Shown: positions 1 through 5,575, numbered from the stretch's first letter. The stretch: 5,575 nucleotides of DNA from Candidatus Auribacterota bacterium (GCA_026391995.1 JAPLCY010000059.1:1-5575), one strand, 5' to 3'. Made by a program: numbers and translations. Notes: generated by a model not told the origin, from the letters alone.

Positions 1-6
1 GTGAAA

Positions 7-37
7 TCTGTCCCTTATGGTTGTCTCTGTACCTTAT
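7..37. repeat. Imperfect 12-bp direct repeat at the end of the WbbL-like gene
   Basis: TCTGTCCCTTAT (7-18) and TCTGTACCTTAT (26-37) match at 11 of 12 positions with a 19-bp period. On the minus strand they read ATAAGGKACAGA; the first encountered encodes part of the C-terminal RNKVQRQ and the second contains the TAA stop (15-17). It may be a small duplication that set the present C-terminus. It is too short and too close to the window edge to classify. Confidence 0.4.
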
Positions 38-947
38 TCCGCAAATTCCACGACACGGCGCGCCCGAGCGCACCGATGCAGTCCCACCGCCCGCGCAGGG
101 CGAACCCCGCGGCGGGCTTCGCGAGCTTCACCGCGATGAAATACGGCAGGAAGACGAGGGCGAACGCCGCCCACCCCAGGTGCTTGCGCGCGTAGATCAG
201 CCTCCCCCGCGCGAGGTAATACACGTAGCCGGCGCTCCGCGCGCCGAGCGTCGCCGCCTGGACGTGCAGGACGCGCGCGCGCGGGGCGTAGAGAATCCGG
301 CAGCCGGCCTCCCGCGCCCTCCGGCAGAGGTCGAGCTCCTCCGAGTAGGAAAAGAACTGCTCGTCGAAAAGGCCGACCGTTTCACAGAGCGCCCTGCTCA
401 GGAGCATCGCGCACCCCGGCGCCGCGTACATGGTTGTTTCACGGTCGTACTGCCCCTCGTCGCGCTCCCCCTCCCCCACCGGCACCCCCTGCGCGAGGAG
501 GTGCAGGTTCCGGTAACCGGCGTACTGGATCGTGCCGGGGCGGGCGGCGTCGTACACCTTCGGGCTCACGATCCCCGCGCCGCTTCGCCGGGCGGCACCG
601 GCCATGACGCGGAGCGCGTCGGGAGCGACCGTGCAATCATTGTTCACGATGAAGATATGGTTCGCCCCGCCGGCGAGCGCCGCGCGGATGCCCGCGTTGT
701 TGCCCCCGGCGTAGCCGCGGTTGACGGGCATGCGGATCATCCGCACATCAGGATCGGCGGCGAGGATCCGCTCGGGCGAACCGTCGCCGGAACCGTTGTC
801 CACCACAATGACCGACACCCCGCATCCTCCCGATTTTTTAAGCGACGCGACGCAGGCGACCGTGTCACCGGAGCGGCGATAGTTCAGGACGACGGCAGTT
901 ACCTGCGAGGTCTCCGGCGGCGGCTGTGGGGGGCGGGTCGGGGTCAT
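15..947 (-). CDS. GT2 family glycosyltransferase (WbbL/rhamnosyltransferase-like)
   Basis: A 310-residue GT-A fold glycosyltransferase expected to transfer a nucleotide-activated sugar onto a lipid-linked or surface glycan at the inner face of the membrane. Visible motifs are VDNGSGDGS (49-57, nucleotide binding), NRGYAGGNNAG (76-86), the metal-binding NND at 102-104 in place of DXD, PGCAMLLSR (177-185) and the acceptor/catalytic region FDEQFFSYSEELDLC (194-208), followed by H228. These match the WbbL-like GT2 group, and the length is usual. A hydrophobic stretch at about 259-275 (WAAFALVFLPYFIAVKL) followed by basic residues suggests membrane association. The N-terminus is proline-rich (3-11) before the first beta strand at 16-22. 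The ATG overlaps the TGA of the upstream GT4 gene as ATGA, and no Shine-Dalgarno is visible, so translation is probably coupled. It is the last gene of the three-gene minus-strand run visible here. Sugar donor and acceptor cannot be read from the sequence. Confidence 0.93.
   Translation of the reverse strand: MTPTRPPQPPPETSQVTAVVLNYRRSGDTVACVASLKKSGGCGVSVIVVDNGSGDGSPERILAADPDVRMIRMPVNRGYAGGNNAGIRAALAGGANHIFIVNNDCTVAPDALRVMAGAARRSGAGIVSPKVYDAARPGTIQYAGYRNLHLLAQGVPVGEGERDEGQYDRETTMYAAPGCAMLLSRALCETVGLFDEQFFSYSEELDLCRRAREAGCRILYAPRARVLHVQAATLGARSAGYVYYLARGRLIYARKHLGWAAFALVFLPYFIAVKLAKPAAGFALRGRWDCIGALGRAVSWNLRNKVQRQP
944..947 (-). other. ATGA stop/start overlap (translational coupling)
   Basis: The TGA stop of the GT4 gene (944-946) and the ATG of the downstream GT2 gene (945-947) share bases as ATGA. 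The 20 bases before this ATG are GT4 coding sequence with no purine-rich Shine-Dalgarno. Initiation of the last gene therefore probably depends on ribosomes terminating on the GT4 gene, which keeps the two enzymes in step. Confidence 0.8.
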
Positions 948-2317
948 GTGCGGTGAGCGACGAGCGCGGCGTACGCCTCCTCATACATGCGGGCATTCTC
1001 TTCAAGGCTTATGCAATTGCGGGGCAGATGGTTGCGTATCTCCGACAGGAGTCGGGGGTTGGCGGCGATCCACCCGAGCTTCGCGCGCAGCTCCCGCCAA
1101 TCGCCCGGGACAAAGGTGAACCCGTCAACGCCGTCCCTGACGACATCGCCAAGCGCCCCCACGCGCGACGCGACCACCGGCAGGCGGGCGGCCCACGCCT
1201 CCCAGAGGACCAGGTTGAACGTCTCGTGCCACAACGACGGGATCACCAGCAGGTCGAGGCCCGACAGAATGCGCGGAAGCTCGACGGGCCGATAGGTGCC
1301 CTGCATCTCGACCTGGCCACGCGGGAAGCGGGCAACAATCCTCTGAACGTACCGCGCAAACCCCTTGGGGTACGCGCGGCCGAACATCCTGACCGTGACC
1401 ACCGAAGGCCTGAACCCGCGCGTGGCGCGGAGGAACGTCGCCACCCCCTTGTGCGGCATGATGGTCCCCACGTATCCCACGACGAGCGGACGGTTCCCAT
1501 CGTAGGGGGCGCGCTCCCCGGGCGGCGGGAACGGCGGTGCGCCATGGGGTATCACGACTACCTTCGCGGGCGGCAGGCCCAGCGAAAGGTAGATCGAGCG
1601 CGCCTTCTCGGAGGGAGCGATGAGCAGGTCTGCGGCGGCGAGGCCGCCGAGCAACCGCGCACACCGCCCGCCGTACACCCCGGCAAGCCGCCGGGTCTTG
1701 CGGGGCATCACGCCCCCCTGGATCGCGGCGAGCGACTTCAACACCACCGCCTCTGCCGGGAACCTCCCCGTGAAACCGGTGCGCCACCGGATCCGCTCCA
1801 TGACCGCGGAGGCCATGTAGGAGAGCGCGCCGTGCGCGCAATAGCGCGCGCAATTCCTTCCCTCGTCGGGCCCGGGGCAGATCGTTCCATCGGGCCTGAG
1901 CAGCTGGACCCGTTCGCAGGGATACCAGTAGTCGTGGAGCGATATGACGAGCGGGATTCCCCGCTCTTTCACCATCGCCGGGATGCGCCACGATGCCCCC
2001 GCGAGATGCTGGATGTGCACCAGGTCGGGCGCCGTCCCCGCGATGAGCTTGCCGAAGATCTCCTCGATCCTCGGGTGCTCCTCGTACCGGTATGCCTCCC
2101 GCAGCTTCGTGAAGTTGTTCACCACGCGGATGACCGGGACGCCGTCCTGCGTATCGCGGATGACCTTATATTCGGGCGCGCCGGGGAACTCCTCGCGCGT
2201 CATGACCGTGACGCCGTGCCCCGCGTTCCTGAGGGCCACGCAGAGGCGCTGGGCGCATATCTCCGTCCCCGCGACCGCGGTGGGAGGATAGCCGTGAACC
2301 AGCACTACTATCTTCAT
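944..2317 (-). CDS. GT4 family glycosyltransferase (GT-B fold)
   Basis: A retaining GT-B glycosyltransferase of about 457 residues, of the type that extends surface polysaccharides at the cytoplasmic face. The N-terminal acceptor-side domain opens MKIVVLVHGYPP and has the flexible glycine loop at 13-18 (TAVAGT). HDYWYPC lies at 128-134. The donor domain has GYVGTIMPHKGV (281-292) and the EX7E signature HETFNLVLWE, with glutamates near 365 and 373, then PVVAS and the GxxDVVRDGVDGF loop typical of GT4. Four cysteines at about 134, 147, 156 and 160 form the insertion found in many GT4 relatives. The reading frame stays open to 2419, but that extension translates the adjacent non-coding-looking repeat, so I reject it. 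Two ATGs compete, 2326 and 2317; I chose 2317 because the first beta strand starts immediately after it and the purine-rich AGAAAGAG tract (2329-2336) is 11 nt away rather than 2. It lies 29 bp downstream of the first glycosyltransferase gene and overlaps the next one by ATGA. Confidence 0.92.
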   Translation of the reverse strand: MKIVVLVHGYPPTAVAGTEICAQRLCVALRNAGHGVTVMTREEFPGAPEYKVIRDTQDGVPVIRVVNNFTKLREAYRYEEHPRIEEIFGKLIAGTAPDLVHIQHLAGASWRIPAMVKERGIPLVISLHDYWYPCERVQLLRPDGTICPGPDEGRNCARYCAHGALSYMASAVMERIRWRTGFTGRFPAEAVVLKSLAAIQGGVMPRKTRRLAGVYGGRCARLLGGLAAADLLIAPSEKARSIYLSLGLPPAKVVVIPHGAPPFPPPGERAPYDGNRPLVVGYVGTIMPHKGVATFLRATRGFRPSVVTVRMFGRAYPKGFARYVQRIVARFPRGQVEMQGTYRPVELPRILSGLDLLVIPSLWHETFNLVLWEAWAARLPVVASRVGALGDVVRDGVDGFTFVPGDWRELRAKLGWIAANPRLLSEIRNHLPRNCISLEENARMYEEAYAALVAHRT

Positions 2318-2346
2318 CGCGTGCATTACTCTTTCTGCTTCGAGCT

Positions 2347-3393
2347 TTACGATTGTGGCGTTGGGCTTTGGGCCCTGAGATTTGTATTTTGGGATTTGGG
2401 ACCCGCCTCCGGCGGGCAAGTTTCGGACTTGCCTGCCGCATGGCAGGTTTTGGATTTAATCTGTGTCTGCCGCGAGCAGAACCGCTGGACGGCCCTCGGC
2501 AACCGGGCGGAGTGCTCTCCCATCCAGCGCCCTGCCGCGCAGGAGATATGGAACGGGAGGGAGTAGAGGAGCCTGGTGCACGGCGGCCTTTTCTTCTTCG
2601 CGTAGCGCATGTCCTGTCGGAGCGAATCGATGACGGTCATGATCGAGCGGCGGACGGTGATCGCCGGGGCGAGCGCGGCGGCCCTGACCATCCTGCCGTA
2701 GTCGTAATGCTGGCGGATCTGCTCGCGCAGTGGATAGTCATGGCTGTGGAGGACGGCCGAGGCGGGCTCGTAGACCACCGCGTAACCGGCGAGCAGGACA
2801 CGCTCGGCCCAGTCGACATCCTCGCCAAACTCGGTCTCCCTGAACGGGAAGCGCTTCCAGATCTCGCGGCGCATGCAGGAGCTGGTATTGGCGTAGTAGA
2901 CATAGAACGGCTTCTGCCGCTCGAGCTCCTCGCGGGACGAGACACGCTTCACCACGCGCTCCATCCCGCCGCACTGGGACCACTCCTCCTCGATCTGCCG
3001 CATGAGGGGCAATGAACAGCCCGGCCGCGGGATATGGCGGCTGAATGCGCCGGCGACGGCCGCGTCTTCGCGCAGCGGTTTCAAAAGATTGGCGAGCCAG
3101 GCGCCGCCGGCCGGCGTGGCATCCTGCGTGAGGAACACCAGATACGCCCCCTTCGCCTCCTGCGCCCCTAGATTCCTGGTGCCGCCGTGGTTGAACTCCT
3201 CCGGGCGTATAGATATGACACGCGCCGGGTGGCGCGCGGCAATCCGGAGTGTGCCGTCCGTCGAGCCCGAATCTATAAGGATGATCTCGGTGCGGAGGGC
3301 CCCCTCCTGAGCCCCGATCGCGGTGAGCTGTTCCTCGAGGTATCCGCCGGCGTTCTTGACGGGGATGATGATAGAAACCGTTTCCTGTTTCAT
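2347..3393 (-). CDS. GT2 family glycosyltransferase (rhamnosyltransferase-like), C-terminus extended by a repeat
   Basis: A 348-residue GT-A glycosyltransferase and the first gene of the minus-strand operon. Motifs, numbered from the chosen ATG, are VSIIIPVKN (6-14), DSGSTDGT (41-48), NHGGTRNLG (68-76), LTQDATP (88-94, the metal/DXD region) and the acceptor motif GEDVDWAERV (190-199), then LHSHDYP around 215-221. The NHGGTRN and TQDA combination is characteristic of bacterial rhamnosyltransferase-like GT2 enzymes, which build O-antigen or exopolysaccharide. The frame also opens with a TTG at 3406-3408, but that codon overlaps the predicted -10 box, and MKQETVSIIIPVKN is a normal family N-terminus, so I use ATG 3391-3393. 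The conserved part ends near GEHSARLPRAVQRF (about 292-305). Residues from about 310 to the stop are encoded by the hairpin element and the AAATCCC-type sequence and look like read-through of intergenic DNA. No Shine-Dalgarno is visible. The specific sugar is not determinable. Confidence 0.92.
   Translation of the reverse strand: MKQETVSIIIPVKNAGGYLEEQLTAIGAQEGALRTEIILIDSGSTDGTLRIAARHPARVISIRPEEFNHGGTRNLGAQEAKGAYLVFLTQDATPAGGAWLANLLKPLREDAAVAGAFSRHIPRPGCSLPLMRQIEEEWSQCGGMERVVKRVSSREELERQKPFYVYYANTSSCMRREIWKRFPFRETEFGEDVDWAERVLLAGYAVVYEPASAVLHSHDYPLREQIRQHYDYGRMVRAAALAPAITVRRSIMTVIDSLRQDMRYAKKKRPPCTRLLYSLPFHISCAAGRWMGEHSARLPRAVQRFCSRQTQIKSKTCHAAGKSETCPPEAGPKSQNTNLRAQSPTPQS
2387..2457. repeat. 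Palindromic element: three adjoining hairpins flanked by TTTTGG(G)ATTT
   Basis: Three perfect inverted repeats sit end to end: CCCGCC/GGCGGG (2402-2407 and 2411-2416, 3-nt loop), GGCAAGT/ACTTGCC (2415-2421 and 2427-2433, 5-nt loop) and CCTGCC/GGCAGG (2432-2437 and 2442-2447, 4-nt loop). Neighbouring stems share one or two bases. The cluster is flanked by near-identical direct repeats TTTTGGGATTT (2387-2397) and TTTTGGATTT (2448-2457). On the left is a tandem TTTGGGA pair (2388-2401) and further degenerate G/T-rich sequence back to about 2356. It lies at the junction of the first two glycosyltransferase genes and is translated as the last residues of the first. There is no T-run after any stem on either strand, so it is not a standard terminator. 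It could be a dispersed REP-like or miniature element; copy number cannot be judged from one window. Confidence 0.8.
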
Positions 3394-3407
3394 CGCTCGT
3401 TCGGCCA

Positions 3408-3436
3408 AGTATACGGCATGGGGAGGGCATAATCAA
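3408..3436 (-). promoter_or_regulatory. Sigma70-like promoter of the glycosyltransferase operon
   Basis: Read on the minus strand, TTGATT (3436-3431, 4 of 6 to TTGACA) is separated by exactly 17 bp from TATACT (3413-3408, 5 of 6 to TATAAT). Fourteen bases separate the -10 from the ATG at 3393, so transcription should begin about 6-9 nt before the start codon. That leaves no room for a Shine-Dalgarno. It is one of three similar promoters in the window and drives the minus-strand gene run. Confidence 0.6.
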
Positions 3437-3467
3437 TCCCAATGCGGCCCTACGGCGTGACCGCGCC

Positions 3468-3496
3468 TTGTGCGCGGCGACAGGCCGTGCTATAGT
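3468..3496 (+). promoter_or_regulatory. Extended -10 sigma70-like promoter of the permease gene
   Basis: TTGTGC (3468-3473, 3 of 6 to consensus) is followed after 17 bp by TATAGT (3491-3496, 5 of 6), and a TGC immediately before it (3488-3490) makes an extended -10. The ATG is at 3508, 11 nt after the -10, so the predicted transcript has roughly a 5-nt leader or none. No Shine-Dalgarno is present, and an in-frame TAG at 3493-3495 rules out a longer N-terminus. It is divergent from the operon promoter, with 31 bp between the two -35 boxes. Confidence 0.55.
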
Positions 3497-3507
3497 GTTG
3501 CCCGACC

Positions 3508-4803
3508 ATGGCCGCCCCTGCAACAATCGCCGCACCGCCACCCAGTGCACGCCCCTGCCCCCCGTGGATCTACGTCCCGACGACCTACTTCGCCGAGGGG
3601 ATTCCCTATATGGTCGTCACTTCAGTCTCGGTGATTCTCTACAAGACCATGGGGCTCCCGAACCGGCTGATCGGCCTCACCAGCGCCCTTGCGCTGCCGT
3701 GGGTGATCAAGATGCTGTGGGCGCCCTGTGTCGACGCATGCTCCACCAAGCGACGCTGGATCGTGGCAACGCAGGCCCTTCTCGCGTGCGGCCTTGCCGC
3801 CGCGGCCGTGTCGCTCCATCTGCAACCGTTCTTCGCCGTCTCGATGGCGATCTTCGCCCTCATCGCCTTCACCTCCGCCACGCACGACATCGCCACCGAC
3901 GGATTCTACATCCTGAGCCTCCCCGCTGAACAACAGGCCCTCTTCTCCGGCGTGCGCAGCACCTGCTACCGCCTGGCGATGATCTTCTCCTCGGGGATCC
4001 TGGTCATGCTCGCGGGGGTGATGGAGCAACGGACGCACGATACCGCCTCATCCTGGACGGCGGCCCTCGCGCTGGCGGCCGTGATCATGCTCGCCTTGAG
4101 CCTTTTCCACAACCGCTGCCTTCCCCGGCCGGTCGCCGACTCGCCTGCCCGACAGGGCTTCAGCGCAGGAGGGACCGTCTCCGCGGCGCCCCCGTTCCTC
4201 GCCGCGTTCCGGAGCTATTTCACCCAACCCCAGGTAACGGCCGTCGTGGCGTTCATCCTGCTCTACCGGCTGGGGGAGGCGATGCTCGTCAAGATGGCCC
4301 AGCCGTTTCTCCTGGACAATGCCGCCCGGGGCGGCCTGCAGATCTCCATGGCCGCCGTCGGGTTCGCCTACGGCACGATGGGCACCATCTGCCTTCTCGC
4401 CGGCGGCATCCTCGGCGGATGGCTCATCGCGCGTTTCGGATTCCGGCGCTGCGTCTGGCCGATGGCGATCGCCCTCAACGCCCCCGACCTGGTCTACGTC
4501 TACCTCGCCGTGGCGAAACCGTCCCTGGCCGCGGTCTACGCGCTCGTCGCCCTCGAGCAGTTCGGGTACGGGATAGGGTTCTCCGCCTTCACCATCTTCC
4601 TGATGTACCGGGCGCGGGAACCGTTTAAAACATCGCACTACGCCATCTCCACGGGATTGATGGCGCTGGGCCTGATGCTCCCCGGCTTCATCAGCGGCTA
4701 CCTCCAGGAGTACCTGGGCTACGCGCGTTTCTTCATCCTTGTGTGCTTTCTGACAATCCCGGGGATGTTCACCATTATATGGATACCCAGGGACGAGTCG
4801 TGA
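3508..4803 (+). CDS. AmpG-like MFS permease (PAT family)
   Basis: A 431-residue integral inner-membrane transporter with about 12 hydrophobic segments, roughly at 21-46, 54-75, 86-105, 108-124, 150-170, 183-200, 243-262, 282-307, 314-334, 339-364, 380-398 and 405-426. A polar loop at 201-239 splits it into two halves as in the major facilitator superfamily. The AmpG family landmarks are FAEGIPY (28-34), LPWVIKMLWAP (63-73; compare the FLWAP region of AmpG) and ATHDIATDGFYI (124-135; compare ATQDIAVDAY). GYGIGFSAFTIFLM (353-366) also occupies the position of the AmpG glycine-rich helix. E. coli AmpG imports anhydromuropeptides for cell-wall recycling; whether this divergent relative has that substrate is inference. 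No signal peptide is needed, and the proline/alanine-rich residues 1-19 precede the first helix. It is transcribed divergently from the glycosyltransferase operon and lies 51 bp before the next gene. The family assignment rests on motif resemblance only. Confidence 0.87.
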   Translation: MAAPATIAAPPPSARPCPPWIYVPTTYFAEGIPYMVVTSVSVILYKTMGLPNRLIGLTSALALPWVIKMLWAPCVDACSTKRRWIVATQALLACGLAAAAVSLHLQPFFAVSMAIFALIAFTSATHDIATDGFYILSLPAEQQALFSGVRSTCYRLAMIFSSGILVMLAGVMEQRTHDTASSWTAALALAAVIMLALSLFHNRCLPRPVADSPARQGFSAGGTVSAAPPFLAAFRSYFTQPQVTAVVAFILLYRLGEAMLVKMAQPFLLDNAARGGLQISMAAVGFAYGTMGTICLLAGGILGGWLIARFGFRRCVWPMAIALNAPDLVYVYLAVAKPSLAAVYALVALEQFGYGIGFSAFTIFLMYRAREPFKTSHYAISTGLMALGLMLPGFISGYLQEYLGYARFFILVCFLTIPGMFTIIWIPRDES

Positions 4804-4816
4804 AGGGCGCCCTCTA

Positions 4817-4845
4817 TTGACACCACCCCCGGGAAGGGGTACTAT
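4817..4845 (+). promoter_or_regulatory. Sigma70-like promoter with perfect -35 before the DPM1-type gene
   Basis: A perfect TTGACA (4817-4822) is followed after exactly 17 bp by TACTAT (4840-4845, 4 of 6 to TATAAT). The ATG is at 4855, 9 nt after the -10, predicting a transcript starting about 2-4 nt before the start codon or at it. The -35 begins only 14 bp after the permease stop codon, so the last glycosyltransferase gene can be expressed independently of the permease gene even though the gap is short. The G-rich tract at 4831-4839 lies too far upstream of the ATG, and upstream of the predicted transcript start, to act as a Shine-Dalgarno. Confidence 0.65.
4825..4840. repeat. Inverted repeat ACCCC-N6-GGGGT in the promoter spacer
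   Basis: ACCCC (4825-4829) and GGGGT (4836-4840) are perfect complements separated by 6 bp and lie between the -35 and -10 hexamers, the last T being the first base of the -10. The symmetry and position would suit an operator. The arms are short and GC-rich, so chance is quite possible, and no regulator gene is seen nearby. Confidence 0.35.
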
Positions 4846-4854
4846 TCCTACACT

Positions 4855-5575
4855 ATGAAGCTCGTGATTCAGATCCCCTGCTACAACGAGGAACCATTCC
4901 TGGAGGAGACCCTCCGGGACATCCCCCGCGCCGTCCCCGGCATCGACGAGATCGAGCTCGTCGTCGTGGACGACGGCTCCGGGGACAGGACCGCCGAGGT
5001 CGCGCGCCGGGCGGGCGTCCAACACGTCGTGCGCTTCAGGGACCGGAAGGGCCTCGCGCAGGCGTTCATGGCCGCCCTCGACACCTCGCTCAAGGCGGGC
5101 GCGGATATCATCGTCAATACCGACGCCGATAACCAGTACTGCGGCGCCGATATCCCCAAGCTCATCGCCCCGATCCTCTCCGGCGAGGCCGACATGGTGA
5201 TCGGCGACCGGACGACCGCGACGCTCTCCCACATGCCTCCCGTGAAGCGCTTCCTCCAGCGCTGGGGGAGCTGGGCGGTGCGGAAGATATCCGGGACCAA
5301 CATACCCGACTGCACCAGCGGCTTTCGCGCCTACAACCGGGAGGCGGCGCTCCGCATCAACATCGTTTCCCGGTTCACCTACACCCTCGAGTCGATCATC
5401 CAGGCGGGCAAGAAAAACCTCGCGCTGGCCCACGTCCCGGTGCGCACCAACAAGGAGACAAGGGAGTCGCGCCTCTTCTCCAGCACATCGGAATACGTCA
5501 AGCGCTCGCTCAGCACCATGGTGCGCATCTACACGATGTACGAGGCGTTCAAGATATTCATCTTCATCGGCGGCA
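4855..5575 (+). CDS. DPM1-type GT2 glycosyltransferase, partial (3' end beyond window)
   Basis: The first 240 residues of a GT2 enzyme resembling dolichyl/polyprenyl-phosphate sugar synthases, which move a sugar from a nucleotide donor to a polyprenyl phosphate carrier at the inner membrane. It begins MKLVIQIPCYNEE, followed by VVDDGSGDRT (37-46), the metal-binding TDADNQY (89-95, DXD at 90-92), VIGDRT (115-120) and DCTSGFRAYNR (152-162). This is the conserved order for the family. From MYEAFKIFIFIGG the last residues look like the start of the first C-terminal transmembrane segment; relatives often carry two such helices and run to a little over 300 residues, so roughly three quarters of the gene is probably here. 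The start is supported by the family-typical first strand and by the promoter just upstream. There is no Shine-Dalgarno. A long open frame on the opposite strand across this gene is a GC-rich shadow. It may supply lipid-linked sugar for the neighbouring glycan genes, which is inference. Confidence 0.9.
   Translation, partial: MKLVIQIPCYNEEPFLEETLRDIPRAVPGIDEIELVVVDDGSGDRTAEVARRAGVQHVVRFRDRKGLAQAFMAALDTSLKAGADIIVNTDADNQYCGADIPKLIAPILSGEADMVIGDRTTATLSHMPPVKRFLQRWGSWAVRKISGTNIPDCTSGFRAYNREAALRINIVSRFTYTLESIIQAGKKNLALAHVPVRTNKETRESRLFSSTSEYVKRSLSTMVRIYTMYEAFKIFIFIGG

Noticed and set aside
272..283. (CG)6 run, possible Z-DNA-forming site
   Set aside because: It encodes an ordinary Arg/Ala stretch in a GC-rich gene and is expected from codon bias.
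21..956. 311-residue plus-strand open frame opposite the WbbL-like gene
   Set aside because: It is Arg/Pro/His-rich without motifs and exactly shadows a well-supported glycosyltransferase.
2318..2419. N-terminal extension of the GT4 protein to an ATG at 2419
   Set aside because: The added residues translate the palindromic element and the AAATCCC-like sequence, and they precede a family-typical N-terminus.
2402..2447. Hairpin cluster as an intrinsic terminator
   Set aside because: No stem is followed by a T-run on either strand, and the downstream gene begins within about 90 bp in the same direction without a clear promoter of its own.
926..2566. 546-residue plus-strand open frame opposite the GT4 gene
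   Set aside because: Its translation is rich in Arg, Pro, Gly and His with no domain motifs, and it lies antisense to a gene with full GT4 signatures. It is a by-product of high GC content.
3394..3408. TTG start at 3408 for the first glycosyltransferase gene
   Set aside because: The TTG overlaps the predicted -10 box and adds only LAERA-type residues before a standard MKQETVSIIIPVKN start.
4048..5433. 461-residue minus-strand open frame across the permease and the DPM1-type gene
   Set aside because: It is compositionally biased and spans two clear plus-strand genes and their promoter. The plus strand shows membrane helices and GT2 motifs.

Overview
The window is GC-rich bacterial DNA, tightly packed, with mostly G or C in third codon positions. 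It carries five protein genes in a divergent layout: three glycosyltransferases on the minus strand (3393 down to 15), then an AmpG-like MFS permease and a DPM1-type glycosyltransferase on the plus strand (3508 to the right edge). I cannot name the organism. The degenerate AAATCCC/TTTGGGA intergenic sequence, the hairpin-rich element at 2387-2457 and the absence of good Shine-Dalgarno sites remind me of uncultured deep-branching bacteria such as Omnitrophota, Planctomycetota or related lineages. That is an impression from memory, not a result.

Minus-strand operon, in transcription order: a rhamnosyltransferase-like GT2 (3393-2347), a GT4/GT-B enzyme (2317-944) and a WbbL-like GT2 (947-15). 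The last two overlap by ATGA. This is the usual content of a surface-polysaccharide (O-antigen, exopolysaccharide or glycan-decoration) locus, where each enzyme adds one sugar to a growing lipid-linked chain. The junction between the first two genes holds a palindromic repeat element that appears to have been read into the C-terminus of the first enzyme.

Plus strand: an approximately 12-helix MFS permease with AmpG/PAT-family landmarks, then after 51 bp a polyprenyl-phosphate-sugar-synthase-like GT2, cut off by the window edge just where its first C-terminal membrane segment begins. Such enzymes load a sugar onto a lipid carrier, which would fit with the minus-strand glycosyltransferases, although nothing in the sequence ties them to one pathway.

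Regulation: each of the three genes that begins a possible transcription unit has a sigma70-like promoter with exactly 17 bp between its -35 and -10 hexamers. The -10 hexamers end only 9-14 bp before the start codons, so the transcripts should be leaderless or nearly so. This pattern and the hairpin element are the two observations most worth following. I found no RNA gene, CRISPR array, transposase or attachment site. All gene-free stretches are under 120 bp.
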